Source of the DNA: Uloborus plumipes
Lineage: Eukaryota; Arthropoda; Arachnida; Araneae; Uloboridae
Assembly: GCA_038373865.1 (NCBI GenBank)
Contig: JAXGGA010005121.1
Coordinates: 17,075 to 81,074 of the forward strand
Direction of reading: 5' to 3'
DNA length: 64,000 nt
Positions 33,701-47,800 of the stretch are shown here, piece by piece. Within the stretch, counting starts at the first letter, position 1. The number at the start of each line of letters is the position of its first letter. The notes beneath the pieces were generated by a model, which saw nothing but the letters and a program-made list of their open reading frames with translations, made no database searches and was not told where the DNA came from. Both the position numbers and the translations under genes were made by a program.

Positions 33701-36700
33701 TATGTACCAGTTATTTGAACAATCTTTGTGCCATGGTTGTTCCAGTGAGCATGCATTTTTTGTTTTGTTCTATGTTGTAAGCACTCTATTCATTTATGCA
33801 ACAATGAGATTACTTCAAGACTTAAATGCAAAATACTTTCTACATACTTTGAATGTCTTGCACTATTCAATCACATTTAAGTGAAAATAAACATATATTA
33901 TACATTATGAATAAGAAAAACAAAGGAAAAACTAACCTGAAAATAAAAATCCATTATATCCTTCAAATTAGCTTTCTCAGGGTAGCATTTATTTTCTTTC
34001 ATGTAAAATCCAATAGCATAGTTTCTATCAGCAGCTTCTCTTTCAGACAAGAAGCTATGGAAAAAAAAATCAGTGATAAATGTTGGCAGTTAGATGTTTG
34101 ACAGATTAGAACATATTAGTTTTTCCAAAACTAATATGTACTAACCACTTAGTGATTAGTGTAAATAATTATTGAAATGATATTTTTTACAGAAAGCATC
34201 TGATAGTTATGTTTTTAAGAGCCAAACTTATACTGCAATCAACAATTAATAATCTAAAAACTTGTGAATTCTAAACATAACGAATTCCCTCAAGCAATGT
34301 CCAGGTTAAGAGTATTGAACTCATATCCCTAGGAATTTAAGTGCAGAGAATCAAAAGTTTAATTAAGAGAATCCAAACTAGGCACTCACAAAGCTAACTT
34401 ATATGAACAGATTTTATACAAGTTTAAAAATAAGAGAAGTAACAATTATGAGAATGCTATATTTCAGCCCTAACATTAGATGCAAAGATGCAATTGCCTA
34501 AGCCACTGACACAATCCAATATTTAATAGAAATGATCATATTGGAACATTCATTTCTTGGGTTTGGAAAGATTTCAAGATTGCACCATTGATGAAAGTGA
34601 GAGCCTAAGTTGAAAACTGAAAGGTCTGACAAAAACAGGTCTTCCTGATTTCTAACTACATGAAAGCATGTATACTTACTCTTTTTTTAAAGCTAAGATT
34701 TAATTTTTTTCGTTTATTTGATTGATGCTAAAAAGTTAAAGTATAAACAGGACATTATATAAAAACAAATACTTGTGATCCATATTTTTATAGATGCAAT
34801 TATTAAGTTATACACAAATTAGACAGGCAAGTGTAAAAAAACTTTTTAAACTACTTAACAATATCAAACATATTGGTGAAACATTTTTTTAGTTAATTTA
34901 ATAAAAACAAATTTCAAAAGAATTTAGATTTTATAAAATTATTTTGCATGAAATAATAAATTTTGATGGCGCCACTTTATTATGTTCCTTTCATGGTTTT
35001 CTATAAAAAAATCTTTTCTCGTTTGATTATTTTCATCTTTCACTAACTGTTTTGGTGCAAAATTAATATGTCATAGTTTCATCAAATAATAATAATAAAA
35101 AAAAAACATGGAAGTGCTAACAACAATCATAAAAGAGAGAAAGCAGGTTGAAATTCACAAGAAGAAAACAGGATTATGAAAGGGAAAAGTACATCATAGG
35201 CTTAGCAAGTAACTGATTCGTTTTTTACAAAGGACAAAATATTTTTTAAAGTGAAGTATTAATAATTGTTTAAAAATAAACTCAAAAAATATTTAAGCAG
35301 TGCACTCGTTTGAGCATTTTTGTCTAACTTATTTTATGAAAACTATTAGCAACATGCAAGAAATATGTTTGTTGAAATGCTATCAATACTCTACGCTTAT
35401 AAAATATAACTAAAAGCTTTTCTTGAATTATTATTTGTAAGTGACAAAAGACATCACTACACACACAAAGCATGGATTTGATAAGAAAAGAATTAGGACT
35501 AAAGCATACGTAGCATTGTTGAAACCAAGATATTCTCCTCCAGCCAAAGCTTTGTAATATTGACATATCTAGAGAAAAAGTTGTTATTATAGGAGAAAGA
35601 TTAAAAGTGCAAAAGTTAGCAAGCAAATACAAAATAGAATACAGATAAAGAGTAACATTTAGACATTTAGAAAAGTTCAAGAAATTTTTTAATTAACATG
35701 TTAGTAAATTGCCTTTTTTATAAATGGTTAGAATGTAAGCAGATGAAAAAAAAGTACTTGAACTTAAAATTAATAAAACAAAAAATTGAAATCATTTTTG
35801 AAAAATTAAACTTTTGGCAAGCAAGAATTGCAGCCAAATATTTATTTCATATTTCTATTAGTAATCATTTTGCCTTAATTTGTAGGCAACTTTTAGGATT
35901 TTCAATTCATTATCAACTCAAATACAGTTTAAAGCTCATGGGCTGAAAAAAGTCTTTGTATAAACAGCAGTTTATTATGTTTGTATTATAGGAGATCTTA
36001 TGCTCAAATGAGCCATATTTTTTGGAAAAAGAAAGAAATGATACATTAGTTTTGAATGAGACACTACTTTTGTTTTAAGTTTGTGATTTTATTTAAAAAC
36101 AACAATAAACAAATTCAGCTATTTTCTTGAAAGTTGAATGCATTGATAGATTAAAATTTTTTGGAAATCCTTTGAGTTACCCAATATTCTTGGCTGGTTT
36201 TATGGTGAAAAGACATTACAAACTAAAGTTTACCTTTGATACAATCTCATTGCAGATATAGCATAAAGTTACTTGCATCAAAGTTAACTGTTTAAAAATC
36301 TTGATAGGATTTTAAAAATTTTACACCCGAAAGATGAATCTTAACACAAAAAATCAGGTTGCGTGATCTTTTTTGGATCTGATATACAATGAAATTAAGA
36401 AGTCATGTGACTGGTCTGAAAAATTGCCAAAACAATAGAAATCGACAAGGCATTTGAAAAGGCTAAGGTCTTATCGATATGTTATCCTCCTGACTGCTCA
36501 GTTAGTTTATAGAAAAAGGGATAAAATAGATTTAAATATAATGATTTTAATTTTAAAAGTTGAATTACTGAGGGAAAATAATTCAAATATAAAAAGTAAA
36601 CTTTTAACATACATTTTGCATTAATTTGATTTTCATGATTTAAATACATTTACACACTATACTTTTTGGGGGGAAATTACAATAATAATAATAATAATAA

Positions 36701-38797
36701 TAATAATATATCTAATAAAATAGCTAAATAACTTGCAATTAGTGATTTTTCAATCAAGCACGTTCTTAACAAATTATTATTCCACTTTGGCGATCACAGA
36801 TCAAAGTGAATGGAAAAAGAAAACAGGAAAGGAAAAATCAAAATGGGTAACAGCAGAGCAATAGCATAAAAATACAAAAACATTTAAGAAAAGCGAAGAG
36901 TCTAATTGAGGAATTTTAGGCATCATATTTAAGGAACAATTGTTTTCAAAGGTATTTTGAATGAATTCATATAGAAAGAATTGTATTTTAGCTCTCTGAT
37001 AGCTTTGCATGCAACTATCCAAACCCAATATTTATCCCCCCAGACTTAAATGTAGAACAGGACCAGTAAAAAATTTAAAAATAAATAAAAGACATTGTTA
37101 CAAAGGCTGTAAAAGAAAAAAATTACAAGTGGTCAAACTGTACTCATGGCATTGCAGGGGGGATTGACTTTTTAAAAACATATACCTCTAGATAGAAAAA
37201 GCATTCCAATTGAATCGTTTATTTCGAAAAGGTAACATCTCTATTTTGATCTCCTCTGTCTCTTTACAAAATTAAACAGCGCACAGTTATATTTTTGAAT
37301 GTCATAATCAATGGTTATTTGGTAAATTATTGCAGTAATTGTGTACTTAACTAAAGGCATTTTTTTATTGATTATGAAATTCAAAAATATAACCGTGCGC
37401 TGTTTAATTTTCTAAAGAGACAGAGGAGATCAAAATAGAGATGTTACCTTTCCGAAATAAACGATTCAATTACAATGTGACCATTTTGATGACTTAGCTA
37501 TTTGAACATTGTATCATTATCATGCCACTTATGAAAATTCTTCTATGGGAGTTTAATAGCTTTTTAGTTCAGTTAAACGAAGCAAAATCAATGTTTATGT
37601 GAGTATCAATCAGCAGAATATCTGTAAAATAAAATGTCTGCATTTGCTCAAATCAAAACACTATGCAATAATGTAATCATAGAAATTAGTTAAATGATAT
37701 TAATTTGAGGAAGATCATAATTAATTGCTTGTTATGCTATTATATCTTATCTAGTTGTTCTGCAGTCATAATTTGAGTTTTATGTTTTTCAGTTTTATCA
37801 AAATTTAAGGGATAAAGGGGCTTTCTTAGAAAAAATATATAAACATAATATGTTAACTTATCTTTTTTTTCAATGAAAGTGACATTTATTATGGGAATAT
37901 TAAACATAAAGTTACAAAGTTTATCAAACACAAACACACAACCAAACATTTTTACATTTCTATTTGATGTATTAATGGAGTGCAAAAGATGAATGTGAAA
38001 AAGAAGAAATTTGGTTTTTCAACACAATTTGACTGGTTAAACTTTCAACTATTTATTCCCTTAAAAAAATGACGGAGGAGGGGGGGGGGGCTTGCAAATG
38101 AGAGTTAAATGGCTATTTGTGTATGTGTGGTAAATCTTCTGAAACATTAAACAACTTACCCAATCAAATTTTTCAGATACCCTCATGTCCGGCTGAAAAA
38201 CACAAATTCAAGTGTGATTAATAAATGAAAATACATGTATTATACACTTTTCACTTTATTATTTAAAACTTATAAAATATCACAAAAATTTTTGTGTTAA
38301 AAATAATTTAATGCACAAAATAAGAAAGCTTGAGTAACTTGAAAACACATGTTAAAACTCATAAAAGCACATATACTACAGCTTAATTTAATCAAACATG
38401 CTTCTTCTATTATCTCAAAAAGGAAACGCAAAATCAGTTTGAATGATTTTTTTTTTTAATTCATATTCTACACATTATACTAACAAAGCTGCTTCAAATA
38501 ATAAAAATTATTTCTCAAAACTCAAAAAATTTTTCTCCGACGGATGCTTAAAATATTGATATAAATTTCACAATACACTTTGATGAGATTTTCCTTCCAA
38601 AGTTCCTCAGGTTATGACACCTGATTTTAATTTAATTATTTGAAAACGACTTCCAATTTCTGTTCTCTATTCAATCTCTATCGCATTATAAATTTTGCTC
38701 TCCATCTCATTATAAAAAGAAAAAAGAGGGAGGAATCTTGAAGGACCAACAAATAAACTAAATAAAAATTCAGTAATCTCTGCAGTACTTAACAATA

Positions 38798-38844
<47 letters not shown>

Positions 38845-41800
38845 ACCAACCTCTTCACATTCAAGTAACCAGACAACAGAACCAATAACTAACTAAATTG
38901 TATAAATGTCCAGTGGTAGCTCACATGGATCATGTACCCTAACCCCTACTAATGGAGCCTAGAAACAACAGACCAAACATATGCCTATTTAATAACTTAT
39001 TCGGTAACCTATGAGGTCAAATTAAGTGGATGATTTTGCAATGGAACATAGTTGTATTCCATGCGCAATTTAAAATAGTTAGCACTTTGCTTTGTTTAAA
39101 AAGAAAGAATGAAATCAGGCCCTTTCAAAACCTTTCTTGATTTGATTATTATATCTTTTAACATTTTTTCTTCCATAATTAATAAGGACTTCACTTGCAT
39201 TTGAAACAGGAACACTTAACATTAAGTAGGACTTGCTTAAAAACAACTTTTAAACTTTTAAAATTTGCCTTTATTTTTGGGTTAATTATAGAGTAGAAAT
39301 ACCACTTCAGGTAGTTTGAATCAATGTATTGTTAACAATTAAAATTAAATTTGCCTCAATTTTGAGACATTAAAAACAAAGATGAAAACTGTCATTATTA
39401 CTGTCATATTTTTATTACAACAAATTGTTTCAATTTAGTTAAAGATTTTATTATTTAATTTAAAAAGCTATTGAAAGCAATGAGTTAAGAGCACATTGCA
39501 CTTTAGTGTAGTTGAGTTTTTACTGTACTTCGACTTCTACCACTCAATTTTAAATACTCTGCTTTTAAACAATTCTATTCTAAAATTCATTGAAATGCAC
39601 AAGTACCTCAACAATGTATAGGAGAAGAGAACAAATAACAATTGCTCCTGCATTCACCATTGGATTATGAGGCTTCTCTGTTCATGAAAAGTGGCATGAA
39701 AAAAACAACTATTATCAGTAACAAGCAGCAAAAATATGCTGATTGAAAAAACAAAATGCTATTAAAGTCTTATTTATCACATATTTCAGTTTTTTTAAAT
39801 GAAGCACATTACTCTTATTCCTTATGCTTCAATTTATAATAATAAAATTGAATAAAAGTGTGAATAACAATTCATCACCCAGTAATAAACATTAAAATTG
39901 AGCATAAGTGGAAGCTTTAGTGTCAAGCTCAATGTTTCCACAGTTATCATATTCCCTAAACAAATGTATATTTATATGCTAAGTGAATTGAAACAAATAG
40001 CATAACTATTATTATGCAGTTAATGAGTCCAGATATTAGAACTACTGCTACTTAAAATTTTCTTAGTATAAGGCCCCTACAGCACTGAATCTCTTGTGTA
40101 TGGTTGTATAAAAATTTAACTACATGTCATAAATAGTTTTTAGTTAAGCCTTCCCTCTTTCCAAATATTCAAAAAGCCAATTTTCAAAAGAAAAGAAAAT
40201 ATGTATTTAGATGTTCTATCATTCATGAGCTCACAACTTTTGCATTGACAAAGGGTTCCTTGTAACTCTGAGGCAATGTCTCTGCAACTTAATCTGCATG
40301 TTTGTTCCTTGTCAGTGTTACTACTTTATTTATTTACACACAAAGGTAATAAAAAATTCATCCTCATTTTCACTCATCCTTTTTTTTTTTATAATTTTTT
40401 CTTTTCTTTTTATAATTTTTATCAATTACTGCATTACTGGTATTTTTGGAAATACGTTAAACAAATGTCATCATACATAGCGGAATTAAAAGTTCCTGGT
40501 AAAGTGATTTGGTTATTTATATTCATTCACAGGTGTAATATAAAAAAATACTGTGAAACAAGGTGTATCTTCATTCTAAAATCAAAATTAAGAAATTTTT
40601 AAGCAGTCTACAAAAATTTTAAGGACCCAACCATGAATATTTAAACAATTGATTTCGTAAATTTTCTAAATTGATTACTTACTTACAACAATAAATTACA
40701 TTCACTGAATAATAAATACATTTTTAAAGTGAATTGCACATTAATATGTAAACAATAAGGACACAATACATTAAAAATTAGCTATGATGCATTTAAGAAC
40801 CAAATCATTTATTTTAGCTATTTATATTCAATTCTGCATCAACTTTCAAAAAATTAAATAAAATTCAAGTATTTTTTGAAATTATTTACATGTTTAAAAT
40901 TCAGTAGTTTCTTTAAAAATTTTAACTCCAAATATCAATTTAAAAAAGTTAAAAAAAATAAAGAAATAAAAAAACTAAACTTAAGGAGTTTCAAGGACCT
41001 TTAGAAAGGGATATAAAATTAAAAAGGTTTTAAGGACTTTTTATGATGTGTGAAAATACATGATTATATAGTATAAGTTCCATAGGATTATTAAAGAAAG
41101 AATAACAACTTTGAGAGTTACTTACTATTATAATCTAAAACTAGTTCATTGAACATTCTACCACTAGGCTCTTGACCAACATACTGATGAACGATATCTG
41201 ATCCAAGCTCAGTTAAAGCAATTGCATAATTCATAGGTTTACCAGACGACTGGATAGTAAATGGAATTTCAGTGTCACCAATTGCACATCTTTTGCATAG
41301 AAATGAAAAGATCGAAAATATAATTTCAATGTACATTTACCAGGAAGTATGAATGATTAACATAAATTCAATTTCTTCAATGTGAAATTATATCTCAGTG
41401 GTTATTTCAAAAAACAAAAAGGATATGCAAATAAGAAAAGTCAGTTTATGTAGAGTAATATTAATCAACTCTTTTTAAAGAGTTTTTATTCAACTATTTA
41501 AAAAATGTGGATAAAATTAAAATATTAAACAAATTTTTATAAGAGTCTGGCGTAAAAAAACAACTTAATAACTTTGTATCATTACTATCTAAAAAAATGT
41601 TTCATGTGTGATTAAATGATAAAATGAGATGAAATTTTGACGACCATTAAAAAACTAATGCAACTTCTGTTAAAAATATATGATACCAGTAGTTAAACCA
41701 GAAGTGAGAATTGAAGACCAATCATGTTAGCAACAATAATAATAAAGTAGATCGCTCAATCATGAAAGCTAAAAAGTTACACAAGTAATTACATTAAAAT

Positions 41801-44800
41801 ATTTAGTATATATATATAAACTAGCTGCATGGCCCAGCGCTGCACGGGCTACCATAGAAATGAAAGCGATCTCAAGTGACATATCCGCTTTCTGTACAGA
41901 AAGAATACCGTTCCTTACGGCCAGCATCCTCTAGACACAGTTGCCAAAACAATGCTTAAAATGAACGTTATCTCTCGAGAAGAGTGGGAACTAATCCGCT
42001 AGTGCTTTTCAACCACTTATTTTTAAACTGTAAGAATAACTTTTTACATACAGCGTAATGTATGCCTAAAGCCTTCCTGATTAAATGAACTATTCAATAC
42101 AAAAAATATTTTTTTCAATTCAAACCGGTAGTTCCTGAGATTAGCGCATTAAAACAAACAAACTCTCTTCAGCTATATATTATAAGTACTACGTACATGG
42201 CCCCCTAATGAATTTCATGTTTGATTCAGTAAAGCCTTCATTCAAAATTCTCATTATCATTTTATTACTGTTTCATATCAGCCATGTTTTATAACAATGG
42301 ATTTCATATTTAACCATTTAGGACAAATTGCTTTTAATTTGAGCAAAAATTTGAAGATTTTTCTCAATTTCTTCAGAATCTCTTTATCAAATCTATGTCA
42401 ATTAAAACTAGTGAAGCCTGAAAAATTACAAATCAATCAGTACCTGGTTCGACTTTCAGTTCATTGGTATTCAGGAGAAAGAAGCAGGACATAGATACAT
42501 AGAAAGATACTCAGTTTTTAATATAAGTAGATTTACAATCACGGGCGTCGTTGGCGGGGGGGGGGACGAGGGGGACATGTCCCCCTCAATATTTTGAACT
42601 CGTCAGAAGTCCTGAATATTTTAAAATAATAATTAAAAAAAATCGGGACTTTCATTTCTAAATCTAAATAAAATTATAACTCCAATCTTTACTAAAATAA
42701 CGAAACCTTCCGTATCTACTTGAAAGACCGTCTGAGTTATTGAGTCTTATGGTGCTTTTAGCATCGTTTGGATCATTTTTCTCCTACAAAACCCATCACT
42801 ACGTAGTTAGATCAAATTCCCCCACTTAACAATAGAAACTTTCCCTTTCCATACCCCACTCCATCACTCCCCGCTGGGACAGGGACAGCAGAAGTAATAA
42901 ATAAATCTTAGAGGGGGTTTCTTGTGTTTTCCTTGGTTAGGTCACTTGATCCTTAAAGGGCTAGGACAAAACAAAATTCTTCGAAACTGATGCTTCCTTA
43001 AAATCTCTGATAAGGATCGCGGGCTAAGGGGGAGGGTGGTTTTATGGCCTGCCCTGCCTCGCCCTACCTAGTTTTCAAACGCCAGCTGTACAGATGTGTT
43101 TTCTTTCTTCATTTTTTTTTTTTTTTTTTGTAAGATCCCCACTACTGACCAGAATGGACCAGATAGTTTCATTAACGTCATTTGCTCCTGGAACTGATTC
43201 CCGAATGTTCGTTTGCTCTATATATAGTTCAATCAACGACGTTTTCTTTTGAGATAAGTTTAATATGTTTTCATTATTATTTATTTTTTAGCATTATACT
43301 GCATTCATGATATTACATAATAAGTATAGAAATAGTATCAAAAGCTCAAACTTAGGAAGGTACAAATGAAAAGTTTTGGAAAGAAAAATTACTGTTCTAA
43401 CTTCTTAGTACAATATTTTTATTACAGAGAAAAGAAATGTATGTAAATTCATTGCGAATTGAAAATGAAGATTTTGTTTCTGTTAGTGACTGTTCGCAGC
43501 TTGTTTTTTTTTTTTTTCGTTTATTTATTTAGTTTTTTTTAATCATCGTCGCAGTTGCTGTTATTCTATAGGATTTGATTTTTTTCGCGCTTTCTTTATT
43601 TATCAGTTACTTTTCATGTGCTATTTTTGACATACTTCATTTTAATTGTCATTAGTTCAAACGATTAGCATTCAACACAACTCCATTGTTTATTACCTTC
43701 TTCTTTTTACTTAAAAATTACATGCCCAAAAATTCTTTTAAGTGATGAAATAATAAGGCTTGTTTAGTTGAGTATTATTCAGATAACTAAATTCATTTTA
43801 AAAAGTTGGAACCGACAAAATATTTTATCGCTGCATTTCTATGAAAATTTGTAAAAAGGACTGAATTATCATTAAAAAAAGCAAGTTATTTATCTTCCTT
43901 ACAAATTATTTTAAATTGAAATTTTCAAACCTAATTTTCAGCTGAGAAATATAAATTTCAAAATGGAACTTTCAAAATTAAGTGAAAGTATCGTTCTCAG
44001 CATAGGCACAATTGAAGCAAAACAAATGCTTGTATGGAGGAGAGGGTAAAAAGCAATAATAAAAATCAATTAAATTAAAAAATAATAATATTAGAAAGAT
44101 TTCTCACATATCGTTGAAGATCAAAATGCCAGATGAATTATAAAAAGGATTTTTTTTTTCGTGGTAAATTACACTGCATATTAAGAAGTCAGAACTTTTT
44201 AGACAGTCTTCCCCTTGAAAACTTCTATTATATCGTTTCTAATTATTTGTTTTTATCAAAAGTAAAAATAATGAAGCGATAAAGCAGGATGAAAAACATT
44301 AATACTTCTTCAAGCACAAAATTAAGCTTTTGCATTGTTACAAATGCATGAATTTTGAATAAAGTAACGTAAGCATAAAATGTGAGATGTGTGGAGTATA
44401 ACCCTATTTTTTTTATTAATTCATTTGCTGTTTCAGCTTGAATAAACATATCTCTCAATAAAAAAAGAGGAGTCTCCGTTTCCCTCTCTGTCTTTTGTCA
44501 ACAACATTTAGGATCGTTCTATATTTCGTTCTAAAGGGGTTAAACTTTTGTTTCCGAAGGAGAGTTCTCGAAAATTCCTGCCCTAACATCATTGAAAGTC
44601 AACTGAAATCACGCTTTTCAAATATTTGTCTGTCCTATTTAAGTTATCAAAGATGAGTGTCATTCCGACGAAAATGGTACAAATCATGTCTGAAACTCTT
44701 TACTTAAGATTATCAATTTAAATAATTTCCACCAACTAATCATATTTATTTTTATTGAGTTTCCATTTATTTGTGTATAATGAAGTGTAAATAACTAGTA

Positions 44801-47800
44801 CATGACTTATTTATGAAAGGATTTTAAATATTTTGATCACTTTGTTAAACAGAGTGGACAAATAAGCCTTTAAAAATATCTGTATAATCACAAAGAAAAG
44901 TTAGAATCACAGAACAAGCATAAAGTGGAATAAACAGCCTAAAACTGTAAGTCTGTCTGCAATTTCAAGAAAAATCTATTTTTTTCATCATGAAATCGAC
45001 TGTAACAGAGTGGACATCCAACAGTTGGAATTAACTATCATAAGAAAAGAATGAGGCTCACCCTGCTTGCTACATAATTCAATGTAGCAAGCTAATCACG
45101 GCATTATACTACCTATATTTTTAAAAAATATATCAGATTGAATGCAATTGTTTATTTTATTTCCAAAAGGCATATAACAGAGTGGACAATTCGAAACATA
45201 GAAAATCTAGGGACATGGATAAATAGTAGCGTTTTTTGGTGAATTTTTATTTTCATTTGCGTAATAATCTGCAGAAATGGTGTCAGAAGCATCTTTTGTG
45301 CAGTGCAGTGTCAATTATTTTGTTCTTACATTTCAGTTTAATTTTAAATCACATTTAAAATTCTAGCAATTTTAAATCACATTTAAAATTCTAGCAATTT
45401 GAAGCTGGGACACGCCGTTTTCTCCTTCTTCTGACAAAGATAATTTTTTTTTGTGTCATTTCTAAATGGATTATACCTAATCAATTGACACTTGATGGCA
45501 CAAAATCACAAAATTAAATGGAGAACCAATAAAAAATACACTTAATGGGTGGTAGTTATTAAAATTGATTTTAAAAAATTCTAAAGTCTCAGACATGATT
45601 TGTACCATTTTCGTCGGAATAACCCATGACCATTCAATTTTGAAAAAGTTCCTGGGTGGGCCCTAAATCTCCCTTCCCCTAACATCTACGCAGATAGTCT
45701 AAAACTGCGTTTTTACAGTTACATTTTCAAAAAAAGTTCCAGGGGAGAACCCCCGGACCTCCCTTTCCCTAAAAAAAATCAGATATGATCTATAATTGTG
45801 TTTTTAAAATTTTAATTTCCAAAAATATCTAGAAAAGCTTCAACTACTACTATTGCCAAAAATTGTTTAGAATGCGTTTTTAAGACTACAATTTAAATAA
45901 TTTTCCGAAAAGAGGGAACTCGAATCTCTAATCTGCGTATTATTAACAAAGATAGTCTAAAATTGCGTTTTTAGGAATATAATTTTGAAAAAATCCCCGA
46001 TCCCCTCTTTCCATAGCACAGTCAGAGTTAATATTTGAGTTTTTAACGTTTCGATATCGAAAAATGGACGGATGAGCGCACGCGAACCTCTTCTCCCATA
46101 ACATTACCAAAGATCGCTTAAAATGCATTTTTAAGACCACAAATTCCAAAAAATTTCTGGGGGAGACACGCCCGCACCCCCTTACTTCTGGGTAAATGAT
46201 GCATTTAGGATTAGGAACATATTCTCAACTCTCTGATCTAGTTATGACTTCCCTCTTATAAAAGAAGCTGAACCCATTCATTTCCCTCTGTTTGGAATTA
46301 ATAAGGGGTCGGCCATTTCATACTCCCCCCCCCCCCCAACTTTTTTGTCCCCTCTACGGGTCAGAATATGACTCCTTGTGGTCCTTATTTGAAAATTGCA
46401 ATGTTCATTGGTCTTTACAAAGGCTAAACATGTTTAAAAAAAACATGAATTTTTCCTAGCATTTCTATTTTTCCTAAGTCCCCCTCAATGTTCAGCAGGC
46501 AGCGACGCCCATGTTTACAATACATATAAATTAGATGCAGGAAACAAACATTTTCAAACATAAGATTTGCAAATTTAAACCTATGCACCTAGAAGTCATA
46601 ATTTTCATAAAAGATGTACCCTCCCTTTCAAATAAATAAATAGATAAAAATAGCTTGTTGCCTCATCTATATAAAGACAAAATTGATGCAACATGTCATT
46701 CAACTTTTATCTCCATTGGATCAAAAATTGAAAAACATCAGCAATGAATCGAGTGTTAAAAGTAAGCTTGGGTTTTGCTTAGAACAAACAAACGGAACTT
46801 TAACACGAAGATTCCCCCCCCCCTCCTTCTTTTTGAAAATCCATCGAGCAAGACATGTTTCTTCAGAGTCATTAATAAAACACACAATTTTCAATTCATA
46901 GAGTACTATATGTTACATAACTGTAATTATGAATACTTTTGAACTTACAAACATGGTATTTATCTATTAGTGGATATTGTGTAACATGTTCACAGGCAAA
47001 AAAGATATGAAAGTTTAAAGAAAGATTGAATTGAAATGAATAATTTAAATTAAATAACTTTACAAAACTATATAACAGATTAACAAAAATTAATTTGAAA
47101 AGTAAAAAAACAGGATTTCAAGAAAATCAATGCACATGAGCATTTATGATATATCTAATGTTGGAAAAAAATTTCATTTCAAAATCAAGCAAAAAGTACA
47201 ATCTCTACATAGTATAAAATGAAATCATCTCAAAAAGCGCATGTTGTTTGAACGTGCATAACTCAGGAACTATCTGGCCAATTTTGCTAAAAATTTCAGC
47301 ATTTGTCCCTTTCTGCAGCAGAAAGGTTTGGGGACCAGTTCGAAGAAGATTCGATTAGCAGTTCTTTTTTTTATTCTAATTCAAGTAATTTTCACATAAA
47401 TCGTTGAATATTGGTGTTTAAAATTACTTGCACAAATTATTATTATATATCGTTGGAAACAGAACATTTTTCTGCATTCGATGCAATTTGTTTGAATTCT
47501 CCATCTTAAATACAGCATCAGTTATTTGCGTTTAAAGTTTACTTTTTTCAAGGCTTCGCTCGATTTCAGGCACTATTTTCCTCATAAAAACCATCAATAA
47601 AAATGAACCAAAATATTCCAGTTTTATTTTTTACATAATTGGATAGAGTGATATTTTTAACCCCAGATTTATCTTGACTTACAGTTGAGGATCCATGCTT
47701 CTTTTTCAAACAGAAAAAAATTACAGGCGTTTGAAGTACAGTAACCGAATTCCTCTTTTCCATTCAAGTTATTACCATTTTATTGTGTTGCCATGGCTAC

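Larger units (their letters stand above)
28522..33936 (-). other. GLS intron 8
   Basis: A 5.4-kb intron holding a 0.8-kb segment twice, a 0.22-kb insert copied from about 40.8 kb between the two copies, and a 2.67-kb transposon in the second copy. Stretches 28522-28978 and 33484-33936 show nothing else. Confidence 0.85.
35569..38159 (-). other. GLS intron 6
   Basis: It holds an (AAT)n microsatellite at 36681-36708 and a small palindromic element at 37207-37482. Otherwise plain AT-rich sequence. Confidence 0.6.
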
